Origin: Hyphomicrobium sp.
GTDB lineage: Bacteria > Pseudomonadota > Alphaproteobacteria > Rhizobiales > Hyphomicrobiaceae
DNA: 35,463 nucleotides
Assembly: GCA_013141015.1 (NCBI GenBank)
Contig: JABFRT010000048.1
Coordinates: forward strand, 1 to 35,463
Direction of reading: 5' to 3'
In this document: one piece after another, positions 1 through 8,070 of the stretch
Position numbering within the stretch: position 1 is the first letter of the stretch
Layout of the letters: every line of letters starts with the position of its first letter
Translations under genes and position numbers: made by a program
The notes under the pieces: generated by a model
What the model saw: only the letters and a program-made list of their open reading frames with translations
Told to the model about the DNA's origin: nothing
Databases searched by the model: none

Positions 1-171
1 AAGTTCAAACACACGCTCAGAAACTTTACGCGGCACTCGGGCCTAAGGCTCTGGCAGAGGCACACAGCAAGGCCGTGTCGATTGCGCCGACAAGCAAAAA
101 CGCAATCGCGATGGTGTGTGTGGAAGCTTCTAGCAAGCCGAACTAAACGCCGCGGGCGGCGACGGCAGCGG
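1..171. repeat. Decayed partial copy of the 2.4-2.8 kb gene block
   Basis: Positions 1-72 match 2426-2497 with about 8 mismatches, the first 37 bases being identical. Positions 75-171 match 2707-2806 at roughly 75-80% identity by eye. The 209 bases between those two blocks in the other copy are missing here. This is therefore a direct-repeat remnant covering the start of the 60-aa gene at 2413 and the middle of the minus-strand membrane-protein gene at 2658-2891. Neither frame is intact, so it is non-coding debris. It continues beyond the left edge of the window. Confidence 0.85.
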
Positions 172-540
172 AAACGAGTGCACGAGTTACTGTAATCGAA
201 ATTCAGCGACCCCATAAATCGGATCAATGTCGGGCCCTGGAATTGACCTCGTTTGCGCCGCTGCGGCGATCCAGCAGCGTTTGCCGTTTTAATTGACTTT
301 TTGATGAACCGGCACTTCAATCGGCTAGACGACTGAATGCCTCGGAGTCACTTTTGCCCGCTAAACTGTGAGAAATTGTCAGAACACTTTTCAAGTGCGA
401 CTTAAATCGCTTCGCCGCGATCAATTCTCATATTGATGTGAATGTCAGGTTTTAGAATTGGGCAGTCCGCCAATTGGCAAGTCTAAGCAATGACCGCGTA
501 ACAGGGCGGCGCCACGTGACCGCTTGTTCTGTTCAGTGTC
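172..540. other. Non-coding stretch upstream of the sulfatase-like gene
   Basis: No plausible gene, structured RNA or strong repeat was recognised in these 369 bases. The stretch is visibly richer in A and T than the core genes to the right. It presumably contains the promoter of the gene at 541, but no convincing -35/-10 pair stands out. No clear Shine-Dalgarno sequence precedes the GTG at 541. Confidence 0.4.
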
Positions 541-2301
541 GTGCTTGACAAGTCTGCGCGTGATTTGTATCCACATGGCCGCGTCTTCGATAATCTATTA
601 TATATGTCGTTAGGACCCACACGGATTGATCGGCCAATGGTGGTTGGACGTTTCCTGGAGCTGGGCTGGAGTGGACGCGCTGTCCTCGTCGCAAAATTGT
701 TTGGCCTTGCTGGTATATTTGTCCTGGCGCCGTGGGGCTGGGTTACCGCCAGTATTGAGCGAGCGCAGCTCTTAGGTGCAGCAGGGTCATTCGGCGTGTT
801 AGCGCTTTACGTGGCCGTCCTTATTGTTTCCTATATTGCGGTTGTTGTGTCACCGTTCCTGCGCCACACGCAGTCTCGCGTCGTATTTGCCTTTCTCGGG
901 CTCGTTGGTTTTGCAGTTGATCTTGTCGTGCGTGACGTGACAGGCTCCAGCCTGAAAATTGATATGATGCAGACGCTCTGGCAAGAGCGAGCGCAGGCTG
1001 CTGGTGCGTTCGACGCTTACGCACACACGATCACTGCCGTGCTACCGGCGGTAGCGTGCTTGTTCGCGGCGTCGGCAATCGCGCCACCCCGCACATTCAG
1101 TCTCGATCTTCGCTACGCTGTGTTCCCAATCTTGGCGTTAGGGCTTGCGGTCGAGCTAATGTACGTGACGCGCGAAGACGTTATCTCTGAGATACCTTCT
1201 CCGGTCAGCGCGCCTGCACAATTTGTCATGGCGGCTTCCTCTGGTGTCAGATATCGCGGTGCGCGTGATGCCGTCAGCTACCCAAAAGCTGTGGAGCCTC
1301 GCTTCAAGAATATCGTCTATATTGTCGATGAAAGCATACGCGCTGACTACCTTGGCGTGAATAACCCGCGCATCAACAACACGCCATTTCTGAACTCGGT
1401 GAGTGGTAAAATCGCTAATTTTGGCGTTGCGATTTCATCGACAAATTGTTCGCGCGGCGCGCGCTATATACTGCGTACCGGACTAAGGGAAGATCAATTG
1501 CCCGATGCGAACGAGGTCGGGCTGCACCAGCCGTCCATTTGGCAATATGCAAAGTATGCCGGCTTCCGCACGCTCCACTTAGATGCGTTTTCAAGCTTTG
1601 ACCCGATGCATAGCTTTATGAATGAGGCAGAAAGTAAGTCCATTGATTCCGTCATCGAACCAAAACCGGAGCCATTCTGGGAACTCGATCGCCGTGTTGC
1701 CGATGCGTTGGTCAAGGCTTTAGAAGCGTCGGATCAGCCGAAATTCATTTTCGTCGAGAAATTCGGATTGCATCCTCCTTGGAAGCGATCGCTGCCGGAG
1801 TCGTTTCAATTCGATGTGTCGGGTGTTGAATCGCTGCCAGCAAAGTTATCCAATGCACAGAAGCGTAAGGTTGGAACCTACTTGAAAGGCGTTCGCTGGA
1901 GCGTGGATCTCTTTTTCGAGTTGACATACAAAGCATTGTCACGCACGGATACGCTCGTGATCTATACGTCCGACCATGGTCAAGCCATGTACGAAGGCGG
2001 GTACGAGGCCTCGCATTGCACGAAGAATAATCCACATCTCGGCGAGGCGATGGTACCGCTGATTGTGTTCACGGGCGAACCGGTGTTTCAGGCAAAACTA
2101 GCTGCTGCTGCGTCCCGCGCGTACAATCACGCCAACCACTTCGACATCTATCCCCAAGTGCTGGCAGCTATGGGCTACGATGAGGCTTGGGTTCGGGAAA
2201 ACTTCGGAACCGGCTTGATGTCGATACCAGAAGGCAGGAAGCGGCGTTTTACCTCGACTCAACCGCTCAAATCCAAAGCAATTTGGATCAACGTCGACTG
2301 A
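541..2301 (+). CDS. Membrane sulfatase-fold protein, phosphoethanolamine-transferase-like
   Basis: This is a predicted inner-membrane enzyme with a C-terminal periplasmic catalytic domain. About five hydrophobic segments lie within residues 45-215 (for example VLVAKLFGLAGIFVLAPWGW). The alkaline-phosphatase/sulfatase fold starts near residue 258 with NIVYIVDESIRADYL, whose acidic residues should bind metal. SSTNCSRG follows, where the nucleophilic Thr/Ser is expected, and TSDHGQ near residue 480 supplies the Asp-His metal ligands. This layout fits the EptA/CptA/OpgE group that moves phosphoethanolamine or phosphoglycerol onto surface glycolipids or glycans; the acceptor cannot be read from sequence. 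The GTG start at 541 lacks a clear SD, and ATG 604 is an alternative. The gene is less GC-rich than the core genes and sits between two copies of one small-gene block, which suggests recent insertion. The fold is firm; the substrate is unknown. Confidence 0.75.
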   Translation: MLDKSARDLYPHGRVFDNLLYMSLGPTRIDRPMVVGRFLELGWSGRAVLVAKLFGLAGIFVLAPWGWVTASIERAQLLGAAGSFGVLALYVAVLIVSYIAVVVSPFLRHTQSRVVFAFLGLVGFAVDLVVRDVTGSSLKIDMMQTLWQERAQAAGAFDAYAHTITAVLPAVACLFAASAIAPPRTFSLDLRYAVFPILALGLAVELMYVTREDVISEIPSPVSAPAQFVMAASSGVRYRGARDAVSYPKAVEPRFKNIVYIVDESIRADYLGVNNPRINNTPFLNSVSGKIANFGVAISSTNCSRGARYILRTGLREDQLPDANEVGLHQPSIWQYAKYAGFRTLHLDAFSSFDPMHSFMNEAESKSIDSVIEPKPEPFWELDRRVADALVKALEASDQPKFIFVEKFGLHPPWKRSLPESFQFDVSGVESLPAKLSNAQKRKVGTYLKGVRWSVDLFFELTYKALSRTDTLVIYTSDHGQAMYEGGYEASHCTKNNPHLGEAMVPLIVFTGEPVFQAKLAAAASRAYNHANHFDIYPQVLAAMGYDEAWVRENFGTGLMSIPEGRKRRFTSTQPLKSKAIWINVD

Positions 2302-2412
2302 CGAAATCCACCTTTCTGTCCGCACTGAGCCTTGGCGCCGGGTAAATCGTGCCTACCTAGTCATCAGGCGCAGGGGCGCTGACCGGCGTTTTGGAAAACG
2401 GAGGCAAGCACC

Positions 2413-2595
2413 ATGAACGCGATGGAAGTTCAAACACACGCTCAGAAACTTTACGCGGCACTTGGGTCCAAGGCTGTGGCCGAAGCCCACACCAAGGTGG
2501 TCGAGTTCGAAAAATCGGGCGCGGTTGGTGAAGCGCAGGACTGGAAACAGATTGAGGCGGCGCTGCGCACGCTCAGCCCGCCACGCGCCAGCTAA
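2413..2595 (+). CDS. Small conserved-looking protein, 60 aa, unknown function
   Basis: This is a short soluble protein, probably helical (QTHAQKLYAALGSKAVAEAHTK), with no signal peptide or membrane segment. The ATG at 2413 follows a good Shine-Dalgarno sequence (GGAGG, 8 bases upstream); a second ATG at 2422 is possible. That it is a real gene is supported by the SD and by the 5' end of the same gene being present, decayed, at 1-72. It converges with the minus-strand membrane-protein gene that ends at 2658. No function is recognised. Confidence 0.6.
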   Translation: MNAMEVQTHAQKLYAALGSKAVAEAHTKVVEFEKSGAVGEAQDWKQIEAALRTLSPPRAS

Positions 2596-2657
2596 GGCGA
2601 ACCTGCGATGCGGCCCAGGTATTTCCGGGGCCGCATTCATGGCGCCTGTTTATCGCA

Positions 2658-2891
2658 TCACGATTCGATGCGCGAAAAAATCCGCTCCCACACGAACAGC
2701 AGGATCGTATCAACCGCGCCGACCAGCAGGAATGCGAAAGCGATTGTCTCGGTGGAGGCTTCCGGCAAGCCGAACTCGACGCCGCGGGAGGCGACGGCAA
2801 GAGCGGCTGAGATACTGAGAAGAGCTAAAACGGCGAAGATGACTTGGACAGACTTCAACGAGCGGCGGCGCTCGCGGGCGATTTGGTCCAT
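2658..2891 (-). CDS. Small two-helix membrane protein, 77 aa
   Basis: A basic N-terminus (MDQIARERRRSLKS) is followed by two hydrophobic helices, about residues 15-35 (VIFAVLALLSISAALAVASR) and 50-68 (IAFAFLLVGAVDTILLFVW). It is a predicted inner-membrane hairpin of unknown function. The ATG at 2891 is preferred to a TTG seven codons upstream because GAGG lies about 10 bases ahead of it. A degenerate copy of its middle part is present at 75-171 left of the sulfatase-like gene, so this gene and its neighbour at 2413 form a duplicated pair. Confidence 0.6.
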   Translation of the reverse strand: MDQIARERRRSLKSVQVIFAVLALLSISAALAVASRGVEFGLPEASTETIAFAFLLVGAVDTILLFVWERIFSRIES

Positions 2892-2985
2892 AGGGGAATT
2901 ACCTCGACGCAATACAAGCTGAACCCCAGCTGCGCTCAGCCTAGCGCGGGTTAAAACAACTTTGAAGATATATTTTCAGAAGTTG

Positions 2986-4257
2986 TTAACTTTGTTCAGC
3001 GAGTGCCGCCAGGCGGGCACGTTGGGCCTCGCGGTCGCCGGGAAATTCTTCCGCGATCCACCAAGCTTCAAAGGCTTTCAACGTCCGGCCGATGCGCGGG
3101 CCGGGGGGCAAGCCCAGGGCTAACAAATCGGCGCCGGAAAACGGCATCGCCGGCGGGCTCCAGCTTGCCGCTAAGCGGGCGCGCGCGGTCCAGGCGGGAT
3201 CAGTGGCGGGCGCGCCGGAACGGGCCCAGGCGACGCGCACAGCGCGGCTGAAGGCGTCGCCACCTGACCGGTAGATTTGGGCCTTGGCGGCGCTCTCCGG
3301 CGTCGCGGGATTGCAGCCAGGGTTAACGCTCGCGGCTAACCTTAAGGCAGCGCTTCCGGCAGACGACAACCGCAGCCGCTGCGCAAGCATTGAAGCCTGG
3401 CCGGGATCTTCCAGGAACAGGCTGGCAAGCCGCGAGATCGCGTCGGGCGGTTCCTCAAGTGCGCGCTCAATGTCTTCGAGGTGGCGCAAGTGACCGGCGC
3501 GCGCGGGCAGCGGCAGCAGCGCCATGAGAATTCCGGCATCGTCCATGATGGCCGTGATGTCGCCCGCGCGCGGCGTCACCAGAATTTTCAGCATCTCGGC
3601 GCCGATGCGTTCGGCAGAGAGTTGCGCGAGGCCGTCTTTCAATTGCGCGCATGCGGCTAACCCTTCGGCGTCGGGTGCGCCGTATGTGTAGGCCGATGTG
3701 AAACGGAAGAACCGCAAGATGCGCAGGTAGTCTTCGCGGATGCGGTCTTCCGCGTTGCCGATGAAGCGGACGCGGCGCGCATCGAGATCGGCAAGCCCGC
3801 CCACCGTGTCGTAGATGTTGCCGTCCACATCCGCCGACAGCGCGTTGATTGTGAAATCGCGGCGCATCGCGTCTTCGTGCCAGTCGGTGGTGAACGCGAC
3901 GACCGCGCGACGGCCATCCGTTTCGACGTCGCGGCGCAGCGTGGTCACCTCGAACGAAACGCCGTCCGCAACGACAGTGACGGTGCCGTGTTCGATACCT
4001 GTGGGATAGACAGCGAGACCCGCACGCGTCACGCGGTCGATCACGGTCTCAGGCGTCAAAACGGTCGCGAGATCGAGATCGGCGACGGGCCGGCCTAGCA
4101 ACGCATTGCGCACCGCGCCGCCGATAATGCGGGTTTCGCCGCCCCCCTTGGCCAACGCTTTGAGAACGCGGCGCAGCGGTTCAGCGGTCTTCTGAGACGT
4201 GAACCACGGGGCGCTCGCAAGCCTGCGTTTTGGCGATCCATTGGGCGTCGGGGTCAT
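2986..4257 (-). CDS. cca: CCA tRNA nucleotidyltransferase (class II)
   Basis: This enzyme adds or repairs the 3'-CCA end of tRNAs in the cytoplasm, using CTP and ATP. The class II head domain is clear: RIIGGAVRNALLGRPVADLD near residues 43-62 carries the GG-AVR nucleotide-binding motif and the DxD metal-binding carboxylates. A second conserved block follows (RRDFTINAL, then a VRFIGNAEDRIREDYLRILR segment) that selects the incoming base. The helical body and tail occupy the C-terminal half. The protein is about 423 aa, a usual length. The ATG at 4257 was chosen because the family homology starts just after it; the frame runs further upstream without similarity. It is the last gene of a tight operon, 7 bases after the DUF6111 gene and behind the Nudix gene. 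Confidence 0.95.
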   Translation of the reverse strand: MTPTPNGSPKRRLASAPWFTSQKTAEPLRRVLKALAKGGGETRIIGGAVRNALLGRPVADLDLATVLTPETVIDRVTRAGLAVYPTGIEHGTVTVVADGVSFEVTTLRRDVETDGRRAVVAFTTDWHEDAMRRDFTINALSADVDGNIYDTVGGLADLDARRVRFIGNAEDRIREDYLRILRFFRFTSAYTYGAPDAEGLAACAQLKDGLAQLSAERIGAEMLKILVTPRAGDITAIMDDAGILMALLPLPARAGHLRHLEDIERALEEPPDAISRLASLFLEDPGQASMLAQRLRLSSAGSAALRLAASVNPGCNPATPESAAKAQIYRSGGDAFSRAVRVAWARSGAPATDPAWTARARLAASWSPPAMPFSGADLLALGLPPGPRIGRTLKAFEAWWIAEEFPGDREAQRARLAALAEQS

Positions 4258-4264
4258 TGCGCCA

Positions 4265-4543
4265 TCATTTGGAAACAGGCACGGCGTGGCCCGGCTGCAA
4301 TTTGCCATCCTGTATGGCGGGCGGCACATAAGCGTCTCCCGGCGCGTTGCGGGTGCGCGATGAGACAGCAACCATCGAGCCGAACATCAAGGCCGCGCCA
4401 AGCACAAATAGATTGAGCAGGGGCGCTGCCCGCAGCACGGGGTACAGCCCTGGCCAGTCGTTGCGCATGAACGCGATCCAGGCGACGTATACGAGGGTTG
4501 GCACGAGAAAGACGAAGATGTTTTCGATAACAATGCGGATCAT
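4265..4543 (-). CDS. DUF6111-type small membrane protein, 92 aa
   Basis: This short integral membrane protein has two hydrophobic helices: FVFLVPTLVYVAWIAFM near residues 10-26 and LLNLFVLGAALMFGSMVAV near residues 41-60. A soluble tail with GDAYVPPAIQDGKLQPGHAV follows. I recognise the pattern as the DUF6111 family that commonly lies between a CoA-pyrophosphatase-like Nudix gene and cca in rhizobial genomes. Its role is unknown. The ATG at 4543 overlaps the TGA of the Nudix gene by 4 bases (ATGA), which indicates translational coupling, and its stop lies 7 bases before cca. The family name is from memory; the membrane topology is visible in the sequence. Confidence 0.8.
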   Translation of the reverse strand: MIRIVIENIFVFLVPTLVYVAWIAFMRNDWPGLYPVLRAAPLLNLFVLGAALMFGSMVAVSSRTRNAPGDAYVPPAIQDGKLQPGHAVPVSK

Positions 4544-5208
4544 GCGGTGAAGAGTCTCCGGTACAGCGTGCGAATAATACCCGCCGTCGCGCCCCATATA
4601 TAGTGCTGTTCGTAGGGCATCGCATAAAAGCGCCGGTCTGCGCCGCGCCAAAAGAGGGTATCGATGCGGTGGTTGGCGTCATCCATCAGAAATGGCAGCG
4701 GCACTTCAAACACGCGTGCCACCTCCGACGGGTCGGGCTTGAGCGTAAAGGCCGGGTCGACAAGCGCGACCAGCGGCGTGATCAGAAATCCCGTGCCGGT
4801 GCGATAGGGCTCCAGATAGCCAAGCGGCGTGACGTGTGCGGGGGCGAGACCGGTTTCTTCTTGCGCTTCCCGTAAAGCGGCGGCGGCGGCGCCGGCGTCC
4901 TGCGGCTCGATCTTGCCGCCCGGGAACGCGATCTGGCCAGCGTGGGCTGAGAGGTGTGCAGTCCGCTCGGTCAGCAGCATGGTCAGAGCGCCGCGCGCGA
5001 TTATTGGAACCAACACTGCCGCCGGAGTGAGCGCTGTTGCATCGGCAGCAGGCGCCGCGTCTGGGTTTAGGTCGAAATCGCTCGGGCCCGCTTCAGCCGC
5101 GGCTGCAGTGAGCGGTGCTGCCAGCAGGCGGGCGGTGGCCCATTGCCGGAAGGTTCCGGCGCCGGAAAGTGCAGGGTGCGGTGCGGTGAGTGATGACTGG
5201 TCGATCAT
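4540..5208 (-). CDS. Nudix hydrolase, CoA pyrophosphatase (NudL-like)
   Basis: It is predicted to hydrolyse coenzyme A or its acyl derivatives to 4'-phosphopantetheine and 3',5'-ADP. The Nudix signature is present as GGKIEPQDA...ALREAQEETGL, with the REAxEE metal-binding helix. It is preceded by LLTERTAHLSAHAGQIAFPGG, the extra motif that separates CoA-specific Nudix enzymes from the rest of the family. The N-terminal 60 or so residues are Ala/Pro-rich and less conserved. ATG 5208 is preferred because AAGGCGG lies just upstream; ATG 5223, five codons earlier, is possible. It heads the nudix-DUF6111-cca operon. The gene at 5381 is transcribed divergently, so 5209-5380 should hold both promoters. 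Confidence 0.9.
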   Translation of the reverse strand: MIDQSSLTAPHPALSGAGTFRQWATARLLAAPLTAAAAEAGPSDFDLNPDAAPAADATALTPAAVLVPIIARGALTMLLTERTAHLSAHAGQIAFPGGKIEPQDAGAAAAALREAQEETGLAPAHVTPLGYLEPYRTGTGFLITPLVALVDPAFTLKPDPSEVARVFEVPLPFLMDDANHRIDTLFWRGADRRFYAMPYEQHYIWGATAGIIRTLYRRLFTA

Positions 5209-5380
5209 ACCGCCTTCTAGCATTTACGGGCGTTCTCGTCGCGGCAATCTCCCGGCTTCGCTGCCCCAATTGCGGCGGCGCACAGCGTTAACACCCTTTG
5301 AATCATTATACGGTCAAAGTCTTTAGCCAGGGAGATAGCGTGGCGGCGATCATGGCGCTGCCAATACGGGGAACGGACGT

Positions 5381-6613
5381 GTGGTGAGGACGAAGGCAAA
5401 ATCGATCGTGACGGCCTTGGCCACAACCCTGGCTTTGGGGCTGGCGCTTGCCTTGAGCCTGCCGCCAACTGCCGCCTATGCCATCTCAACAATTGAATTT
5501 CTGTCGTCGCTGTCCGATACTGAAGTTGAAAACTTCCAAGCTTGGCGCGCCGCCCGTAACGCTTACGAACAACAGCTTGACCGCTATTGGGATGAGGTTG
5601 ATGCGCGCCGCAATGAGCGCAAGAAAAAGCGCTCAGCCAAAATCCCGTTCGACGCCAGCGATTATGTGATGTCGTTTCCACCCAGCTATGCTGGTCCGAA
5701 ACTGTCACCGGAGCTTGCCAAGAAATACGCCAAGTTCACGGATGATCAAGAGAAGGCCCAGCCCACACCGCCCAAGGACATGGCGACGGTTGCCGACTAT
5801 CTCGATGCCGCAAAACGCGTCTACAACTTCACGCCCGAGCGTTTGACGGAGAAGGAATTCAAGCGCCGCTATGCCGAAGAGGCAGTCGCGCTTGGTCTTG
5901 CCAAGGATCAGGTGGTCCGCGTCTATGCGCTCGAAACCGGAGGCATCGGCACCTACGACATGCAAGCTGGCATTCATCCGATTAAGAAAACCGGCCGCGC
6001 CATTTCAAGCGCACTTGGCTACGCGCAGCTGCTGGATGCCAACTCGGTCAACGAGCTTTCGCAACATGGCCAGTTGTTTCTCGACCGCTTGGCATCCAAG
6101 GCCAAAAATCCGAACTTGTCGGCCGAACGTCGCGCCGCGCTGAAAACAAAAATCGCGGGCTTGCGCAAAATGTACATCAACGCCAAGCGCCAGCCGTTCG
6201 AGTGGGAGCATCACCAGGCCTACGCAAAGACACCCGAGGGCATGGGCATGCACGCGCTCAACATCGATGGCGACGTTGGGCCTATGATGCAGGCGATGAA
6301 GCTCAAGGGCCTCAAGGACACCGCCTTGAAATTCGACCGGCCGGATTTGAGCGGCGCCGAAATGGAGCTGATGAATTTGTCGGGGCCAGTCACAGGTCTT
6401 GAAATGATGATGCCCTATGGCCGCAAGGCGCCGGTCACCAATTCGTTCACGCGGCGCGCCTACTACGTCAACAAAATGGTGGTTGGTCTGACGGGCGAGC
6501 AGCTGCTGGCGGAACTCGACCGGCGCATGGACGACAGCATGAAGACGCCGGGCTCGCAGGAATTCGCAAGCGCGTTTGACAGCGTTGTCAAAGGCCGCAC
6601 GGCCGGGCGCTAG
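5381..6613 (+). CDS. Exported protein with possible lysozyme-like (lytic transglycosylase) core
   Basis: This is a 410-aa protein with a clear N-terminal export signal (basic start, then TALATTLALGLALALSLPPTAAYA, likely cleaved near residue 34). A charged, Lys/Arg-rich helical segment follows at residues 50-90. Residues 178-220 carry RVYALETGGIGTYD and later ALGYAQLL. A Glu at about 185 followed by a GYAQLL-type motif recalls the catalytic Glu and G-x-MQ motif of soluble lytic transglycosylases, so peptidoglycan cleavage is a reasonable guess but not proven. The start is GTG 5381 (GTG 5384 is possible) behind GGGGAA. It diverges from the Nudix operon. It could equally be a catalytically dead member or an unrelated periplasmic protein. 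Confidence 0.6.
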   Translation: MVRTKAKSIVTALATTLALGLALALSLPPTAAYAISTIEFLSSLSDTEVENFQAWRAARNAYEQQLDRYWDEVDARRNERKKKRSAKIPFDASDYVMSFPPSYAGPKLSPELAKKYAKFTDDQEKAQPTPPKDMATVADYLDAAKRVYNFTPERLTEKEFKRRYAEEAVALGLAKDQVVRVYALETGGIGTYDMQAGIHPIKKTGRAISSALGYAQLLDANSVNELSQHGQLFLDRLASKAKNPNLSAERRAALKTKIAGLRKMYINAKRQPFEWEHHQAYAKTPEGMGMHALNIDGDVGPMMQAMKLKGLKDTALKFDRPDLSGAEMELMNLSGPVTGLEMMMPYGRKAPVTNSFTRRAYYVNKMVVGLTGEQLLAELDRRMDDSMKTPGSQEFASAFDSVVKGRTAGR

Positions 6614-6669
6614 GTCTATCGGCGCTGCCGGATTGGGCGTACGATCACGCTGACCGGGAGGTGCCGCTC

Positions 6670-6876
6670 ATGTCGAACATTCAAGAAAAGCACGCCACAC
6701 GCTTAGCGCTTGCCAAGGGCTACGTTTTGGAAAAGGTCGGCAAGGGCCCGCATCACGGCCGCTTCGCGATCATCAACAAGGCGCAAGGCGCGCGCGTCCG
6801 CTCGGGCGTGCCAGATGCGGAGTTTTCCTTCTCGCTGCAAGAAGCCGAAGACTGGCTGGAAAAAGCAGGCACTTAA
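6670..6876 (+). CDS. Small protein of unknown function, 68 aa
   Basis: This is a basic, soluble small protein starting MSNIQEKHATRLALAKGY and ending in an acidic helix (LQEAEDWLEKAGT). The ATG at 6670 follows GGGAGG with good spacing, so it is preferred to the GTG at 6661. It lies 56 bases after the exported protein in the same direction and may be co-transcribed. It converges with the Old Yellow Enzyme gene, leaving only 32 bases between stops. No family is recognised with certainty. Confidence 0.7.
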   Translation: MSNIQEKHATRLALAKGYVLEKVGKGPHHGRFAIINKAQGARVRSGVPDAEFSFSLQEAEDWLEKAGT

Positions 6877-6908
6877 CTCCAGCCAATCATCAATTGCTCC
6901 CGTGACGG

Positions 6909-7973
6909 TTACGCGTCTTCGCGCGCAAGCGCTGGGTAGTCGGTGTAGCCTTTGGGGCCGGCGGCATAGAACGTCGCCGGGTCCGGCTTGTTGAGGGCAG
7001 CACCGGCCGCAAACCGCGCCGGCAAATCCGGGTTGGCGATGAACAGCACGCCGAACGCCACCGCGTCGGCGCGGCCAGCGGTGATCGCCGCTTCGGCGGT
7101 TTCCTTTTTGAACTTTTCATTGGCGATGAATACGCCGCCGAACGCCGCCTTCAACGCCGGGCCAATAGAGGTCTCGCCTTCGGATTCACGCGCGCAGATA
7201 AACGCAATTTTGCGTTTTCCCATTTCGCGGGCCACGTAGCTGAACGTCTCGAGCGGATTGCTGTCGCCCATGGTATGCGCGTCACCGCGCGGTGCGAGAT
7301 GCAAGCCGACGCGATCCGCACCCCAAACGCCGATGCAGGCGTCGACCACTTCCAGCATTAGCCGGGCGCGGTTTTCAAGCGAGCCGCCGTAGATATCGGT
7401 GCGCGTGTTGCTGCTGTCCTGCAGGAATTGATCGAGCAGGTAGCCGTTGGCGCCATGCACTTCAACACCGTCGAAGCCGGCGCGCTTGGCATTCACCGCG
7501 CCGGTGCGATAGGCTTCGATGACGCCCGGAATTTCATCGAGCTCAAGCGCACGCGGCATAGGGTAATCGGCCATCGGGCGGACCAAACTGACATGGCCTT
7601 TGGCGGCAATCGCGCTTGGCGCCACCGGCAGCGCGCCGTCGAGATATGATGGGTGTGACACGCGCCCGACATGCCACAGCTGCAATAAAATGGTGCCGCC
7701 CGCCTTGTGAACAGCGTCAGTGATCAGCTTCCAGCCGGCAACCTGCTCGTCAGACCAGATGCCGGGCGTGTCGGGATAACCAACGCCCATCGGCGTGACC
7801 GAGGTTGCTTCGGTCAGCATCAGACCGGCGGACGCGCGCTGTACATAATAGTCGCGCATCAATTCGTTCGGCACGCGGCCTGCACTCGCCCGGCAGCGGG
7901 TCAGCGGCGCCAATACAACGCGGTTTTTGAGCGTGAAGGCACCAGCCTTAAGCGGCGTCGAAAGCGAGGTCAT
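6909..7973 (-). CDS. Old Yellow Enzyme family alkene reductase (NemA-like)
   Basis: This FMN-dependent cytoplasmic oxidoreductase reduces activated C=C bonds (enones, maleimides, some nitro compounds) with NAD(P)H. It is 354 aa, the normal family length. The barrel starts with LKNRVVLAPLTRCRA; QLWHVGRVSH follows. The substrate-binding His/Asn pair and the proton-donating Tyr are in VEVHGANGYLLDQFLQ, followed by YGGSLENR. The C-terminal part has DAVAFGVLFIANPDLPARF, where phosphate binding is expected. It lies downstream of the kinase gene on the same strand with about 97 bases between. The natural substrate is unknown, and a detoxification or stress role is only typical of the family. No regulatory site was seen. 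Confidence 0.92.
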   Translation of the reverse strand: MTSLSTPLKAGAFTLKNRVVLAPLTRCRASAGRVPNELMRDYYVQRASAGLMLTEATSVTPMGVGYPDTPGIWSDEQVAGWKLITDAVHKAGGTILLQLWHVGRVSHPSYLDGALPVAPSAIAAKGHVSLVRPMADYPMPRALELDEIPGVIEAYRTGAVNAKRAGFDGVEVHGANGYLLDQFLQDSSNTRTDIYGGSLENRARLMLEVVDACIGVWGADRVGLHLAPRGDAHTMGDSNPLETFSYVAREMGKRKIAFICARESEGETSIGPALKAAFGGVFIANEKFKKETAEAAITAGRADAVAFGVLFIANPDLPARFAAGAALNKPDPATFYAAGPKGYTDYPALAREDA

Positions 7974-8070
7974 GCGGTGATCCCTTGAAGGAGTGTGTTA
8001 AACCCGTCGCGGAGAGATGGGGACTGAACACTGCCGCCGCAACTGCGGCGAGAGGTAACACGGGCGTGCT

